From Ambrosia x helenae (taxonomy: Eukaryota; Streptophyta; Magnoliopsida; Asterales; Asteraceae), in the NCBI GenBank assembly GCA_030844895.1, contig CM061228.1, forward strand, positions 52,565,081 through 52,629,080: a stretch of DNA of 64,000 bases, read 5' to 3'. The notes beneath the pieces were generated by a model. That model was not told the origin of the DNA. It saw only the letters and a list, made by a program, of their open reading frames with translations, and made no database searches. Made by a program: the position numbers and the translations under genes. Of this stretch, positions 50,019 through 60,865 are shown piece by piece; position 1 is the stretch's first letter, and each line of letters starts with the position of its first letter.

Positions 50019-50053
50019 GTCTCCCCTACTTTTAGAAACTTCGTCCCGAAGTT
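50019..50053 (-). promoter_or_regulatory. Hairpin and polypurine tract of the minus-strand gypsy
   Basis: Minus strand reads AACTTCG-GGA-CGAAGTT, then TCTAAAAGTAGGGGAGAC, directly before the LTR start TGTAAC. It has the same stem sequence as the Tekay element. Confidence 0.8.
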
Positions 50054-50138
50054 ATATATATATAAAAAAAACACAGGGTTGAGGGTGATTGGATAAGTGT
50101 TTAGGGCAACTGTGGTTTGGAAATTTGGGTTAAGGAAT

Positions 50139-52936
50139 TGTGACACCCGGCATGTTTGGGTCAACATTTTATAAACACATAAGTCTACCTTAGCGAAAAA
50201 CGTTTATTAAAACATACTTGACGGGGTCAGTAGAGTCGGAACACAGTCCGTATTATCCAGGGTTCAATGATCTATAGGATCATTGGGAGTCGTTTTGGGA
50301 ATACACTAGTACCAGGTCCCGTTGTTGGTGAATTACATAAACAAATTAAGTGTATGTGTAGATTATTATCGTATGGTGGATTATATACTTAGACGTGTTT
50401 AAATGATGTGTAGATAATCATCCGTGCTTAAATATGTTAAACATAGACTAAGGTTGCATGCTCATATGTTAGGGTGCGTTAGAATGCGTTAAACACGACA
50501 AACTGGAAAACTAGACAAACATGGACCCTGGTTCGACCACTTCGAGTGGTCGAAGGAGGAAACTTGTTTGGTTCGACCCTTTGTAAATGGGCGAACCTGG
50601 GATATGGAATTGAAAGAATTCCCTTCGGCCAGGACAGGGCTCATTCGACCCTGTGAAAGGGTCGAAGGAGAGCACATTCGCCCAGGTAAAAGGGGCGAAT
50701 GTGGACATAGTATAAATACCACACTTTGTCATTTTTCACCATTTCACAAACCCTAAACGCCTCAAAACACTCTCTAGCAACTTTAAACATTGGGGAAGGA
50801 GTTTTTGCCCTTGTTTTCTATAATCTAACCTACAAACATCTCCTACACAAAGATCTAAGGTGTGTTCCTCATTCTAAATCATTTTTAAAGCATTTCAATT
50901 CATTTTCATTAAACCCCCAGAGTCCAGATCTGATTCAAACATGTTTTCATGAATAAAAACCTTCCTAATATCTTTCTAAACAAAACCTATTCATAAACAA
51001 TGAGTTTTCATACAAATTAACATGTGTTAATGGTGTTTTATGTGATGTTATGTATTGTTTGATGATTGATTGTTGTATAGATGTTATAACAATGATCTAG
51101 GACTGTTATTGATGATGTTTTATGATTGAGATAGGTTACAATTGATTATTGATGATGTTTTGTTCATTTTGGGGATTTTGGGTTAGATCTAGGGCTTGCT
51201 CATGATGATAGTGTTAAGGATATGATTGGGGGTTTCTTGTTCATAATAACTTGAGTGTGTTGAGTTGATTATTGATTCATTTCAGAAAGTTTCCTAATTG
51301 GGTAAAGATTGCATGCATGATGATGTGACATCCCCATAATTTACTATTTTGGGAAACTTGTAAAACGACTAGATTTTGGTGTAAAATCGGTAGGGTTGTG
51401 TAGGGATAAGTTATCCATGCTTGACTGCTGTGTTTGATGATGTTTCGAGTCGTTTTGAATGTGTTTGAAGCGTTTTTAGGAGAATTTGCACAACAGGGGC
51501 GAACCTGGCCTCCTTCGACCGATCGAAGGTGCGAAGGAGGGACTCCAAGGTCAAACCTGGTTACTAAATGGTCGAACGTATTGCAAATGGGCGAAGGAGG
51601 AAAAAAAGGGGCGAAGGTAGCCACATTCGACCGTTTAAAGCCTCATTCGACCGCTTAGAGCTACATTCGACCCTACGGTTACTAAAATGAGATTTTTGAT
51701 GCAAACTAAGTGTTTTATGCTTGAAACTTATGTGTTAAACTTATGTGCACGCCTAATTAATGTAATGGGTCACCAACGGGATGTCGGGTCGGTCTAGGAT
51801 GTCCGGTTAACGTTTAAACACACTTTTTAACACACGTAGTCAAGATCTGGACAATCGGGGACTAGTTAGCCTTCGGGTTAATAGTCATCACACTTATGTA
51901 AACTCATTGATAGGTTGTCATTAGTTGGGATTATCTTACACGTGTTGGAATTCTAGTTGTCGGAAGACGCACTCTAAGGTGAGTTTCACGGCCCCTCTTT
52001 TATACTCTTTTCTCTCGGGGGAGAAGCATGCCACACGTTTTAGCAATGCAACATTTATGATTTGAAAACGCAATTCTTATGAAACTTACCACTTTTGGAA
52101 ACATAACGCTTTTGAAACACGACGCTTTTGAAACACAACACTTTTGAAACGCAACGCTTTTAGAAACATGACGCCTTTTGGGAATGTGACTCTTTTAAGA
52201 AACGTGACACGTTTGGCACTTGGCATATTTAAACATTGGCACTTGACACTTTTAAACATTGATGTTTGGCATTTGACACTTGACGCTTGGCACTTACTTA
52301 CTATACGACGAAACCGAAGTCCTTATTGAAACCATGAATGTGCGGGGCACAACGGGGGAAATGTGGATAGATCTATCGGGCGTGACGAACCCCACCTGAC
52401 GGCTGGGAGCCGGGCGGGTGCATATTGTCTCTATTTGACACTTGACACTTGACACATGGGCAGCAACTTGAGCAACGTTTGTCAGTAATGGTTTTAGCAA
52501 CATAGTCGTAGTAGTAAGGGAAAGTTTGTTATTTACTTGGAACTTTTGCACACTTGGCACTTTATGAGGAATCGCTTTACACATGAAAACGTTTACGAAC
52601 TTAAAACCTGTGAACTCACCAGCATTATATGTTGACGTCTTTTTGGCATGTTTTCTCAGGTCGCTAAGGTAGCAGCATTGAGTATAAGCGCACGGAGTCT
52701 CACGGCGTCTAGGGATCATATGCATGTTTTGTTAAACATTTCAGACTTTGAGTTTTACTTTTAAGTTGTAATAATACGTTTTGCTTCCGCTGTGTTAGAA
52801 CGGTTTTGAAACTCAATGGTAGTTTACGTTGCTTTCTTATCATATAGATGTCGTTTATTGTGACCGTTGACTTGGATCCTGGTGTGTCACGCGCCTCGCG
52901 GTAAAACCCCGCACGTGGAAATTTGAGGGTGTGACA
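50139..52936 (+). mobile_element. Inserted gypsy-type LTR, probably solo, possibly composite
   Basis: 2,798 bp from TGTGACACCCGGC to GAGGGTGTGACA, flanked by GGAAT (50134-50138) and GGCAT (52937-52941), which match at 4 of 5 bases. TATA box TATAAATA at 50711. Intron-like block from GTGAGTTTCACGGCCCC (51979) to TTTTCTCAG (52659). Another LTR-like start (TGTGACATCCCC) occurs inside at 51324, so the segment may be a fusion of two related LTRs. It has a conspicuous array of TTCGACC palindromes. Confidence 0.65.
50532..50699. promoter_or_regulatory. Array of four TTCGACC-type palindromes just upstream of a TATA box
   Basis: Four perfect or near-perfect hairpins, TTCGACC or TTCGCCC on the left arm and GGTCGAA or GGGCGAA on the right, at 50532-50554, 50572-50595, 50644-50666 and 50677-50699. 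The TATA box begins at 50711, placing the array in the promoter-proximal U3. Related motifs recur at 51497-51675, including TTCGACCGATCGAA at 51514. Confidence 0.65.
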
Positions 52937-53780
52937 GGCATGAAATGAATTTATAGTAGAATACACTATTTCGAATAATTTGGATAAGAGGTTTGATAGG
53001 TGTGAGTTGATTGACTAAAAGAACTACCAGATAACTAGAGTTTACATTTGGTTATCTACCAAAACCTTGATAGAATTTCACACTACCTTAACGTACCTGT
53101 AAATTCATGATTACGTTCCGGACCGCAATCACCAATTTACCTTACGTTAGGGTTTTGTGTCCTTCTATGACTCTAACACACATGTAGGTAATACAAAAAT
53201 AATCCTGTGGTTGAACCTTTGTATATAATGAGTCCAACCGTTGAGCAGGGAAAAGACTCTCACCAGTTAGTGAGTAGGAACCTCTACCGATTGTTGAACA
53301 GGTTCGATAGCCTCCATCAGTCGTGGAGCAGGTTATAGGGCCTCTCCCGACTAAGCAGGTTCGATAGCCTCCACCAGTCGTGGAGCAGGTTGTAGGGCCT
53401 CTCCCGACTGTTGAAAAGACATGATGACCTCTACCAATCGTTGAGTAGGTTATTTGGTACTCAACTAACTGTTGAGCAAGTACTTTTATCCTCTATCAAG
53501 TGTAGCAATTATTATACATATAAATTGCAAATTGATAATATGTTTATGCAAGCAAGTTTATAGGTAATACGAGTATAGTATATGAGTTGTAGTTGTATAG
53601 ATTTAGACATTGATATAGCAATTAGTTCACATTCAAACAAGCATGCATCCAAGTGTTATGATCATGCCATATAAACAACTCTCAGATAAAAATTTCGATA
53701 CTAGAATTTTATTACTTGAGTCGAATAGCGTCAATACATAGAATACAAAGCAAACAACATTCAAATGGTGGGACTTGCTG
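52937..53780. repeat. Spacer of the gag-only gypsy with a roughly 33-bp minisatellite
   Basis: 53225-53500 holds about eight diverged copies of a unit like CCTCTACCRRTCGTTGAGCAG followed by GTTATAGGG. 53080-53230 is similar, inverted, to the LARD internal block near 44600-44660. No coding sequence. Confidence 0.65.
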
Positions 53781-54880
53781 TTAAGTAGCTGGAGGGTCTT
53801 GATCTCGGTTTAGTTTAGGGCATCGGTTACGAAAGTGATTTGGGTCTCCACATTCATAGCACTGACCATAGTTGTATCGATTAGGATTAGCAGCCTGAGC
53901 AGGGTTGGTGGGTTGGTTGGCATTAGGGTTTGGGGTCTCGCGACATGTGTTGACTAGATGGCCATACTTACCACAATTGGTGCACAAGCGACACGCTGAA
54001 GCAGTGGGATGATTTCGTTTGCATGTGTTACACAATGGATAGTTTCCTATATAAGGTTTCTTGTTAGAAGCTTGTGTAGTGAGGTTGACATCAGGATCCC
54101 TGGCCTTACGCTTCTGGTTCTCAGTAGTTACCGCGGCTACAATACTTGCTTTCTCGCCTTTCCGAACTAAGGTACCGTTCTTTACGTGATTGTCAGTTAA
54201 GGTAGCTGCTAGACGTTTGGCCTCTTCAAGGGTAGCAGGGTTCCTTCCCCATACCGTGTCCTGAATCTGCATGGGCAAACCACCGATATACTTCTCGATG
54301 GCTACAGGTAGGGGAGTGACCTTATGGGGTTACAACAGACTGAGCTCATGGAAGCGGGTATTATAAGCAAGGTTTTCCCCACTATCCTGAGCAAGGGTGT
54401 GGAACTCGTCCTCTAATTTCTTGACCTCGTTACGTGGGCAAAATTCAGCTTTCATTATCTCCTTGACTTGATCCCAGGTCATAGTAAGTGCAACTTCAGC
54501 TCCTCGGGTGCGCTTTTCCTCATTCCACCAAGTGAGTGCTCGTTTGTGAAGAACACTCATAGCATAACGGACCTTAAAGTTATCGGGACACTCACTGTTA
54601 ATGAAGGTATTCTCAATACCCTCGAACCACTGTAGAAGACCAGTAGCTCCTTCATCTCCACTGAACTTAGGAGGATTACAGGTATTAAAGTGCTTAAGAG
54701 TGCAGGCTGGGAGACCATTCCCGTTTTCATTCCCGTTCCCATTGTGGTTTCCATTGCCGTTTCCGTTTCCATTGCCGTTTCCGTTCATATGGATGACTTG
54801 GGCCAGTAGGTTAGGAACCAGAGTTGCTATTTGTTGCGCCATTTGTTGGGAAATGATCGCAGCCAGTTGGGCATCAACGC

Positions 54881-54925
<45 letters not shown>

Positions 54926-55001
54926 GGTTAGTGTTGTGGTTACTACTCCCTTCATCATGATTGTCACCACTGTTAAGGCGAGCGCTGCGACGTGGAGGCA
55001 T
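53781..55001 (-). pseudogene. gag: gag-only ORF of the minus-strand gypsy, one nonsense codon
   Basis: Starts MPPRRSARLN at ATG 55001 and is homologous along its length to Gag of the Tekay element (FSGDEGATGLLQWFEG; WWNEEKRTRGAEVALTMTW; CPRNEVKKLEDEFHTLAQ; MQIQDTVWGRNPATLEEAKR). It ends after two CCHC zinc knuckles (CRLCTNCGKYGHLVNTC, CYECGDPNHFRNRC) at a stop in 53781-53783, with no protease. An in-frame TAA at about 54330-54332 interrupts Gag where the intact relative has a sense codon. A (GTT)n tract (54891-54932) encodes poly-Asn, next to a Gly/Asn-rich repeat. Gag packages element RNA into particles in the cytoplasm. Confidence 0.85.
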
Positions 55002-55548
55002 GATCTGTAAGAGACACAATGAAGGTTCGATGAGACATGAATGAGGTAATATAAGGAATGTAATCATTTATCCATTTATTAAAACGAATAAACGAAAACG
55101 TTGACTTATCAAAGATTCTAGATTCTAATAACATAGTGAAGACATGCTTTAGCCTATAAGTGAACACTCATCCGAGAATTCCCAGGTAGGCATCCGGGTC
55201 CCTCGTCTGATTGGGATATATGCGCAATGCCAGCCTAGACAGAAAACTTAGAATACAAGCGTTCACCCTTCCAGATTGCACGTGTTCGTTATTAAAATCT
55301 AGAATTTCGACGAGATCTCAAGGTGGTTCAGGCTAAACCTGAGGATTTTTTCCTATTAGTCTAAGAGTAGATCCAATGATGGAGGGCAATCTTCTTGTAA
55401 GGATTAAAGTAGGGGTAAGAAGTAGGAGGAAGATAGAGATTAGAAGCAAGTAGGGTTGCAAGTAAAAGGAGCAAGTACTGATTATAATCCTATGGTTATA
55501 GACTAGATTATTTTTCTAATAACCTAATTCCCTATAACCATGGCTCTG
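55002..55548 (-). promoter_or_regulatory. Leader and truncated primer-binding site of the minus-strand gypsy
   Basis: Inverted match to the Tekay leader, ending in ...CCTATAACCATGGCTCTG. The rest of the primer-binding site is displaced by the Copia element that inserted at 55549. Confidence 0.75.
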
Positions 55549-56269
55549 TGTTAGGACAAAGAGGATTGGTGAAACCACTTTTGTAAACCTTAGTCTAATT
55601 CACTTCTGTCATTTTGGCTAAGTATAGAAGTACTGAAGAGAAGACAAGAAACTGCTGATTAGAAGATATGAGAAGTGCTGAAGAAGAAACTTCATCAGAA
55701 GTTCTGAAGTCCAAACCAGACAAGTTCACTTCAGAAGTACTGAAGACAAAACTACTCATCAGTAGTTTGTCCTTCATCAGCACTTAGCATCAGATATTTC
55801 CCACCGCCTTTTGCATCAGTAGTTTATTGTTTATTATTACTTTTAGCTGTATTTGTTTATTTCAATGTTGCAACTTGTGCAACTTGTTTCTGTTGTTTCT
55901 GTACTTGCTTTTTGGGCAAGATACATGCATGTAAACGTCTATAAATAGGAGGCTTCAACCTTCTATTTTAGACATTGATTTTAATAGAAAAATCCTTCAA
56001 AACACTATCATTGTTCTATTCCATTTCTGTATTTATTGTGAATCTGTCTAAGTATCTAATTCTCATTTACTGCTTAGATTCATAATAAATACTTGTCATT
56101 TATTAGTTCAAACATCAAGGGGGAGTAACAACTCTTCCTTAGTATAAAAAGTGTTGCTTTAACTTATACATTCCGCTGTGCTTATAAACTGATCTACAAG
56201 GACTTGCTAAACACTTAAGTGTCAAGATAGCAAGTTCTTACTGAGCAAAAAGAGCAAACTGATCCAACA
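55549..56269 (+). repeat. 5' LTR of the plus-strand Copia element
   Basis: 721 bp, TGTTAGGACAAAG...CTGATCCAACA. TATA box TATAAATA at 55940. Upstream lie four copies of AGAAGTNCTGAAG (55626, 55671, 55697, 55733), like the repeated enhancer boxes of stress-responsive Copia LTRs. TGGTATCAGAGC follows at 56272. Confidence 0.85.
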
Positions 56270-56429
56270 ATTGGTATCAGAGCATTGGTTTATCTGATCA
56301 CATATCAATCTAACAAATTGAGAATCAGACACAAAGCTCTTATTGATATTCAATAAAAAGATCAAAAGTTCACTTTTTATCAATATCCATCACTTAAAAG
56401 AGTCATCTGACAAATCTATACTCTTTAAA

Positions 56430-59400
56430 ATGGATCCACATAATACTGGTTCTGCCACTAAACCTGCCATGCTTGTGAGAAATGAGTACAACATATGGCA
56501 AAAGAGAATGGCACATACCTTGTCACAAACCAACACAGGTTGTTGGAGATCTGTGATATATGGTCCTCACAAACCAGTAAATGTTAATCTTGAAACTAAT
56601 GTTAAGGTCCCTAAGGACCCTAAAGAATATACAGATGATGATTTCCTAAAACTTGAGCTAGATGCAAAAGCATTCTCTATGTTGGCAATGGCTCTCCCAA
56701 ATGAGATATACTCTGGCCTTTTACATTGTGAAAGTGCCAAAGAACTTTGGGACTGTCTTAAAGAACAGTTTGGAGGAACTGAAGAGGTGATTGCCAACAC
56801 CAGAGAGATTTTAGCTCAACAATATGAAACATTTGCTTATATTAATGGGGAAACTTTGACTCAACAATTTGAAAGATTCTCCTCATTAATATCTGAGCTA
56901 AAGTTAAATGGTCAGACCTATACAACAGTGTCTATGCTACATAGATTTTTAAGGTCTTTACCTGACAAATGGGAAACATACTCCATTGTTTTAAGATCCT
57001 CACCAGATTTTAGCTCCCTCACTCTTACAAAACTCCATGGGAGATTACTTACTTTTGAGAGAGAAATTGATCAAAAGAAGAAATTACAATCATCTGGTAA
57101 AACTGCTGATGACTACCTACCAGGTAGTACAGCACTTTTGGGACAAGATTCACCAACTTGTTCCTATGGATCTTATGACAATATTGACATAACCACTGGG
57201 ATCTCATCAGAAAGATCTTTCCCAGGTTTATGACAATAATGACCAAAGTCAAACTGCTGATAATCTATGTTTTATCATGGATGATTTGAAAAACTTTAGC
57301 AGTGATGACTTAGAAGAAATGGACATATTACACCAACTGGCCATGCTAAGCATCAAACTAACAAGTTTTATAAAAGGTCAGGAAGGAAATTTCCAGGATT
57401 GACCAGTAATACAAAAATTGGTTTTGACAAATCTAAACTGAGATGTCACAAGTGTCAGAAGTTGGGACACTTTGCTAGAGAGTGTAGAAGCTCTAGCTTT
57501 AACCAATCACAATCTGGAAATAACTATAACCCCAATTATAATAGGAATAATGGAACTCAAGGGAGTGCTCATTTTGTACAGGCACAAGCTCCTCAACAGC
57601 AATATATGCCACAAGTACAATATGTTCAAGTGCCTGCTCAACAGATGCAGAGCCAACAATCAATCCCTCCCTTTCCAGCTGCTCAACTTCCTCCACAGCC
57701 TCAACAACCCTCTCAACAAAGTCTCTTTACCTCAGGGTATGTTGACTGGAGCAGTCTCCCTTTTGACACCACAGAGTGCAATCCTGATGCAGACAACAAA
57801 GTGTTTGACATCAACTGGGGAGAACCAGACAATGGCAGAAAGAACTTTGCCTTAATGGCATTTGAAGGCTGTACTTCAAAATCTGCATTGTCACAGGTAT
57901 CAAAAGAATCTTTGACAAAACTTTGCTCAAATTCTTGCAAAGAAACTTTTGCTCTCATAAGAGAGACAAATCTGCACTTACAAGGCAAAGCCAATGATTT
58001 AGAAAGAAAATACACACAGATAAAATGTGATTTAGAAAGAAAACTGTGTGCTAAAACAAAAGAAGTTTCTAAATTAACTGACTCTGCTATTGAAACCCAA
58101 GCACAAATCAAACTCATGCTAAATGACCTGGGAGATGTCAGACAAGAGCTTGCTGACACCAGGATCACATGTGAAAAATGGGTGGAATCTTGTAAGGGGT
58201 ATCAATTATTGCTAAACAAACAAAGTGCTTCAAATGTTAAGTTTGGCATAGGATACCATCATGTTGAAACACCAACAGATTTTTCTCCCAAAACTACTGA
58301 AGATGGGAGAAGAATTGTTTCAAATGAAACTTCTGAAGGGAAAGAATGCACATCTTTCCATGAAAACTTTCTAAACAGAAATCCTGGCATTTTTAAAGAA
58401 AGTACTTCAGAAGTATTAACAAAATCTGACAACAAGCCATCAGTAGTTTCATCTACATCAGGAGTTGAGACCCTGAAAACTACTAATGAGCAAAATCTTT
58501 TCACAAATGTCAGAAATTTGCCTTTAGATCAAAAACAAAAGGCAAAAGAATGTGAAATTTGTGGCCTGTTCAACCACAAAACTGAATTTTGTAGATACAG
58601 AAAAGGAATTCAGTTCAATCAAAAATTTAAACAACAGGTTGTGGGAAATCAAATCAGAAATGATTATGAAAGAATCTTTAAACCCAAGAAACAACAACCT
58701 GAAAACACCTTTTCTCAGAAAAAGATAAAATCTCAACCAAAATCTTTTTCTCAAAATTCCTTGTCAGTAGTTAGACCAGAATCATCAGCAGTTTCACAAA
58801 CTGCTGAGATTCAAAATCTAATGAACATGATAGAACTACTGATGACCAAGGTTGATGGTGGTCCTAAAAAGGATACCACCATGGTTCTTAATGAAAAATC
58901 CATTGCCAAAAAGACATGGATTTCTCAACCTGGTCAAGAACAAACTGTAACTGTTCTCAAGAGCAAACCAAAGCCAAACAGGCTTGGGTTCCTAAATCTA
59001 ACTAATTTGCTTTTATGTGCAGAGAGTTTCCAGGGGCTTAAACAGCATATGGTATGTTGATAGTGGAGGCTCTATGCACGTGACTGGATGCAGATACCTG
59101 ATAAACAACTTTATCAGCCAAAGAGAAGGATCTGTATCCTTTGGGAACAATGCTAAGGGATATGTGCTAGGACATGGCAATGTCTCCTCTGGCAAAATAC
59201 AGTTTGACAAGGTCAATCTGGTGGAAAACCTTGAATACAACTTGCTGAGTGTGTCACAAATGTGTGATAAAGGATATTCTTCCTTTTTCACAAAGACAGC
59301 ATGCAAGATCATCTCACCAGAAGGCCAGAAGTTGATAGAGAAGATTATAGAAGATCATACTTTGCTGATTGCCAAAAGATGTGGCAATGTCTATGCAGTG

Positions 59401-60865
59401 GACATTGAGAAAGACAAAGTATTGAACAACACTGCCTGTTTCTTCTCAAGGGCATCAACTTCAGAAACAGATCTCTGGCACAGGAGACTTGGCCATGTGA
59501 ACTTTAAAACCATAAATAAAGTCACAAAAATGGGCTTGGTCAGAGGTCTACCTTTGAAAGTATACCAGTGTCAAGAACACTGTGTATCCTGTTTAAAGGG
59601 AAAACAGCATAAGTCCTCCTATAAGTCTATTGAAGAATCAAAAACAACTGCATGTCTTCAACTACTCCATATGGACTTATTTGGACCTGTCAAGATTATG
59701 AGCCTTGGTAAAAAGAAGTACTGCTTAGTCATCATTGATGACTACTCAAGATTCACATGGGTATTCTTCTTATTTTCCAAGGATGAGGCTGCTGAAATCA
59801 TCAAGTTCTTCATTCTACAAGTAGAGAAACAATATTCTCTATCTGTCAAAACCATTAGAAGTGACAATGGGACAGAGTTCAGGAACAAAACTCTGGATGA
59901 ATTCTGTTTGTCTAAAGGGATTATTAGACAATACAATGTTCCCAGAACTCCTGAACAAAATGGTGTAGTAGAAAGGAAGAACAGAACATTGATAGAAGGA
60001 GCAAGAACAATGTTAGCTGATTCTGGACTGCCATTGTACTTTTGGGCAGAAGCAGTTAACACATCATGTTATGTTCAGAATAGAGTTCTTGTGGTCAAGA
60101 GACATTCCAAGACTGCCTATGAAGTTCTTCATGGCATAAAGCCCCTTATCTCCTTTTTCAGGGCTTTTGGGTGTCAATGTTTCATCTTGAACATAAAGGA
60201 ATCTATTTCAAAGTTTGCTGCCAAAGTTGACTCAGGTTACTTTCTTGGTTACTCTTCAACTAGAAAAGCCTACAAGGTTTTTAATTCTCACACCAGGATA
60301 GTAGAAGAAACATTGAATGTCAAGTTCAATGAGTCAAAACACACTCTTATTCCAGCACATCCTGCTGAACTCTTTGACCTTGACAACTTTCACTTTGGAC
60401 CTGAAAAGACTGTTACTTCTTCCAAACCTACTTATTATGGTGATCAAAGGTTTGAAGATGAGGATCCTACACCATGGACTCCTCAAACAGTCATTAAGTC
60501 AACTACAACACCATCAGAAGTTTCTCAAACCTCTGATCAAACAAATACTGAAGGCCAAACTCAAACATCTGCTTCAGCACCTGCAACTACTGAAGAAGCT
60601 AAAACTGCTGAACCAGATATTATAGACCTCAGTAGTTTGTTTGAAGAACAAGAGCCACCTACACCTGTCAGTGGTTTACAACAACTGATTGAACACAGAG
60701 ATCATCCACTTGATCAAATCATGGGTGATATAGCTTCAGGTGTTCTTACCAGAAACCAGCTCTCCAACTTTTGCCTATTTTCAGCTTTTATTTCACAGTT
60801 GGAACCAAAGAAGTACCAGGAAGCCCTCAAAGACAATAATTGGGTGCAAGCTATGCAAGATGAAC
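56430..60865 (+). pseudogene. gag-pol: Copia gag-pol, frameshifted and truncated before reverse transcriptase
   Basis: Start at ATG 56430 (MDPHNTGSATKP). A UBN2-type Gag domain (LWDCLKEQFGGTEEVIANTR; LRSLPDKWETYSIVLRS) is followed by zinc knuckles (CHKCQKLGHFAREC near 57440; CEICGLFNHKTEFC near 58552), the protease (WYVDSGGSMHVTG), the integrase zinc motif (LWHRRLGHVNFKTI...CVSCLKGKQHKSS) and the integrase core (LLHMDLFGP; IRSDNGTEFRNK; PEQNGVVERKNRTLIEGAR). The frame changes at about 57230, 57350 and 59000-59020, so at least three breaks separate the blocks. The frame ends at the junction with the next element, just after QAMQDEL, where reverse transcriptase would begin. Not functional. Confidence 0.85.

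Larger units (their letters stand above)
50019..55548 (-). mobile_element. Internal region of the minus-strand gypsy: gag kept, pol absent
   Basis: Minus-strand order from the right: interrupted primer-binding site (GCTCTG at 55543-55548), leader homologous to Tekay, gag (55001-53781), non-coding spacer with a minisatellite, an inserted LTR (50139-52936), then hairpin plus polypurine tract (50053-50019) and the 3' LTR. No protease, reverse transcriptase or integrase is visible. The spacer resembles the internal region of the LARD, so pol was probably replaced or lost before amplification. Confidence 0.75.
55549..60865 (+). mobile_element. Ty1/copia element inserted in the gypsy primer-binding site, 3' part cut off
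   Basis: 5' LTR 55549-56269, primer-binding site 56272-56283, gag and the protease-integrase part of pol. It stops before reverse transcriptase, where the minus-strand Copia LTR begins at 60866. The left target duplication would be CTCTG (55544-55548), but the right end lies beyond the window. The gag style with two separated zinc fingers suggests a SIRE/Maximus-like lineage, with moderate confidence. Confidence 0.8.

Noticed and set aside
53225..53500. CRISPR-like array
   Set aside because: Diverged contiguous minisatellite in a plant retrotransposon. The repeats are not identical and not separated by unique spacers.
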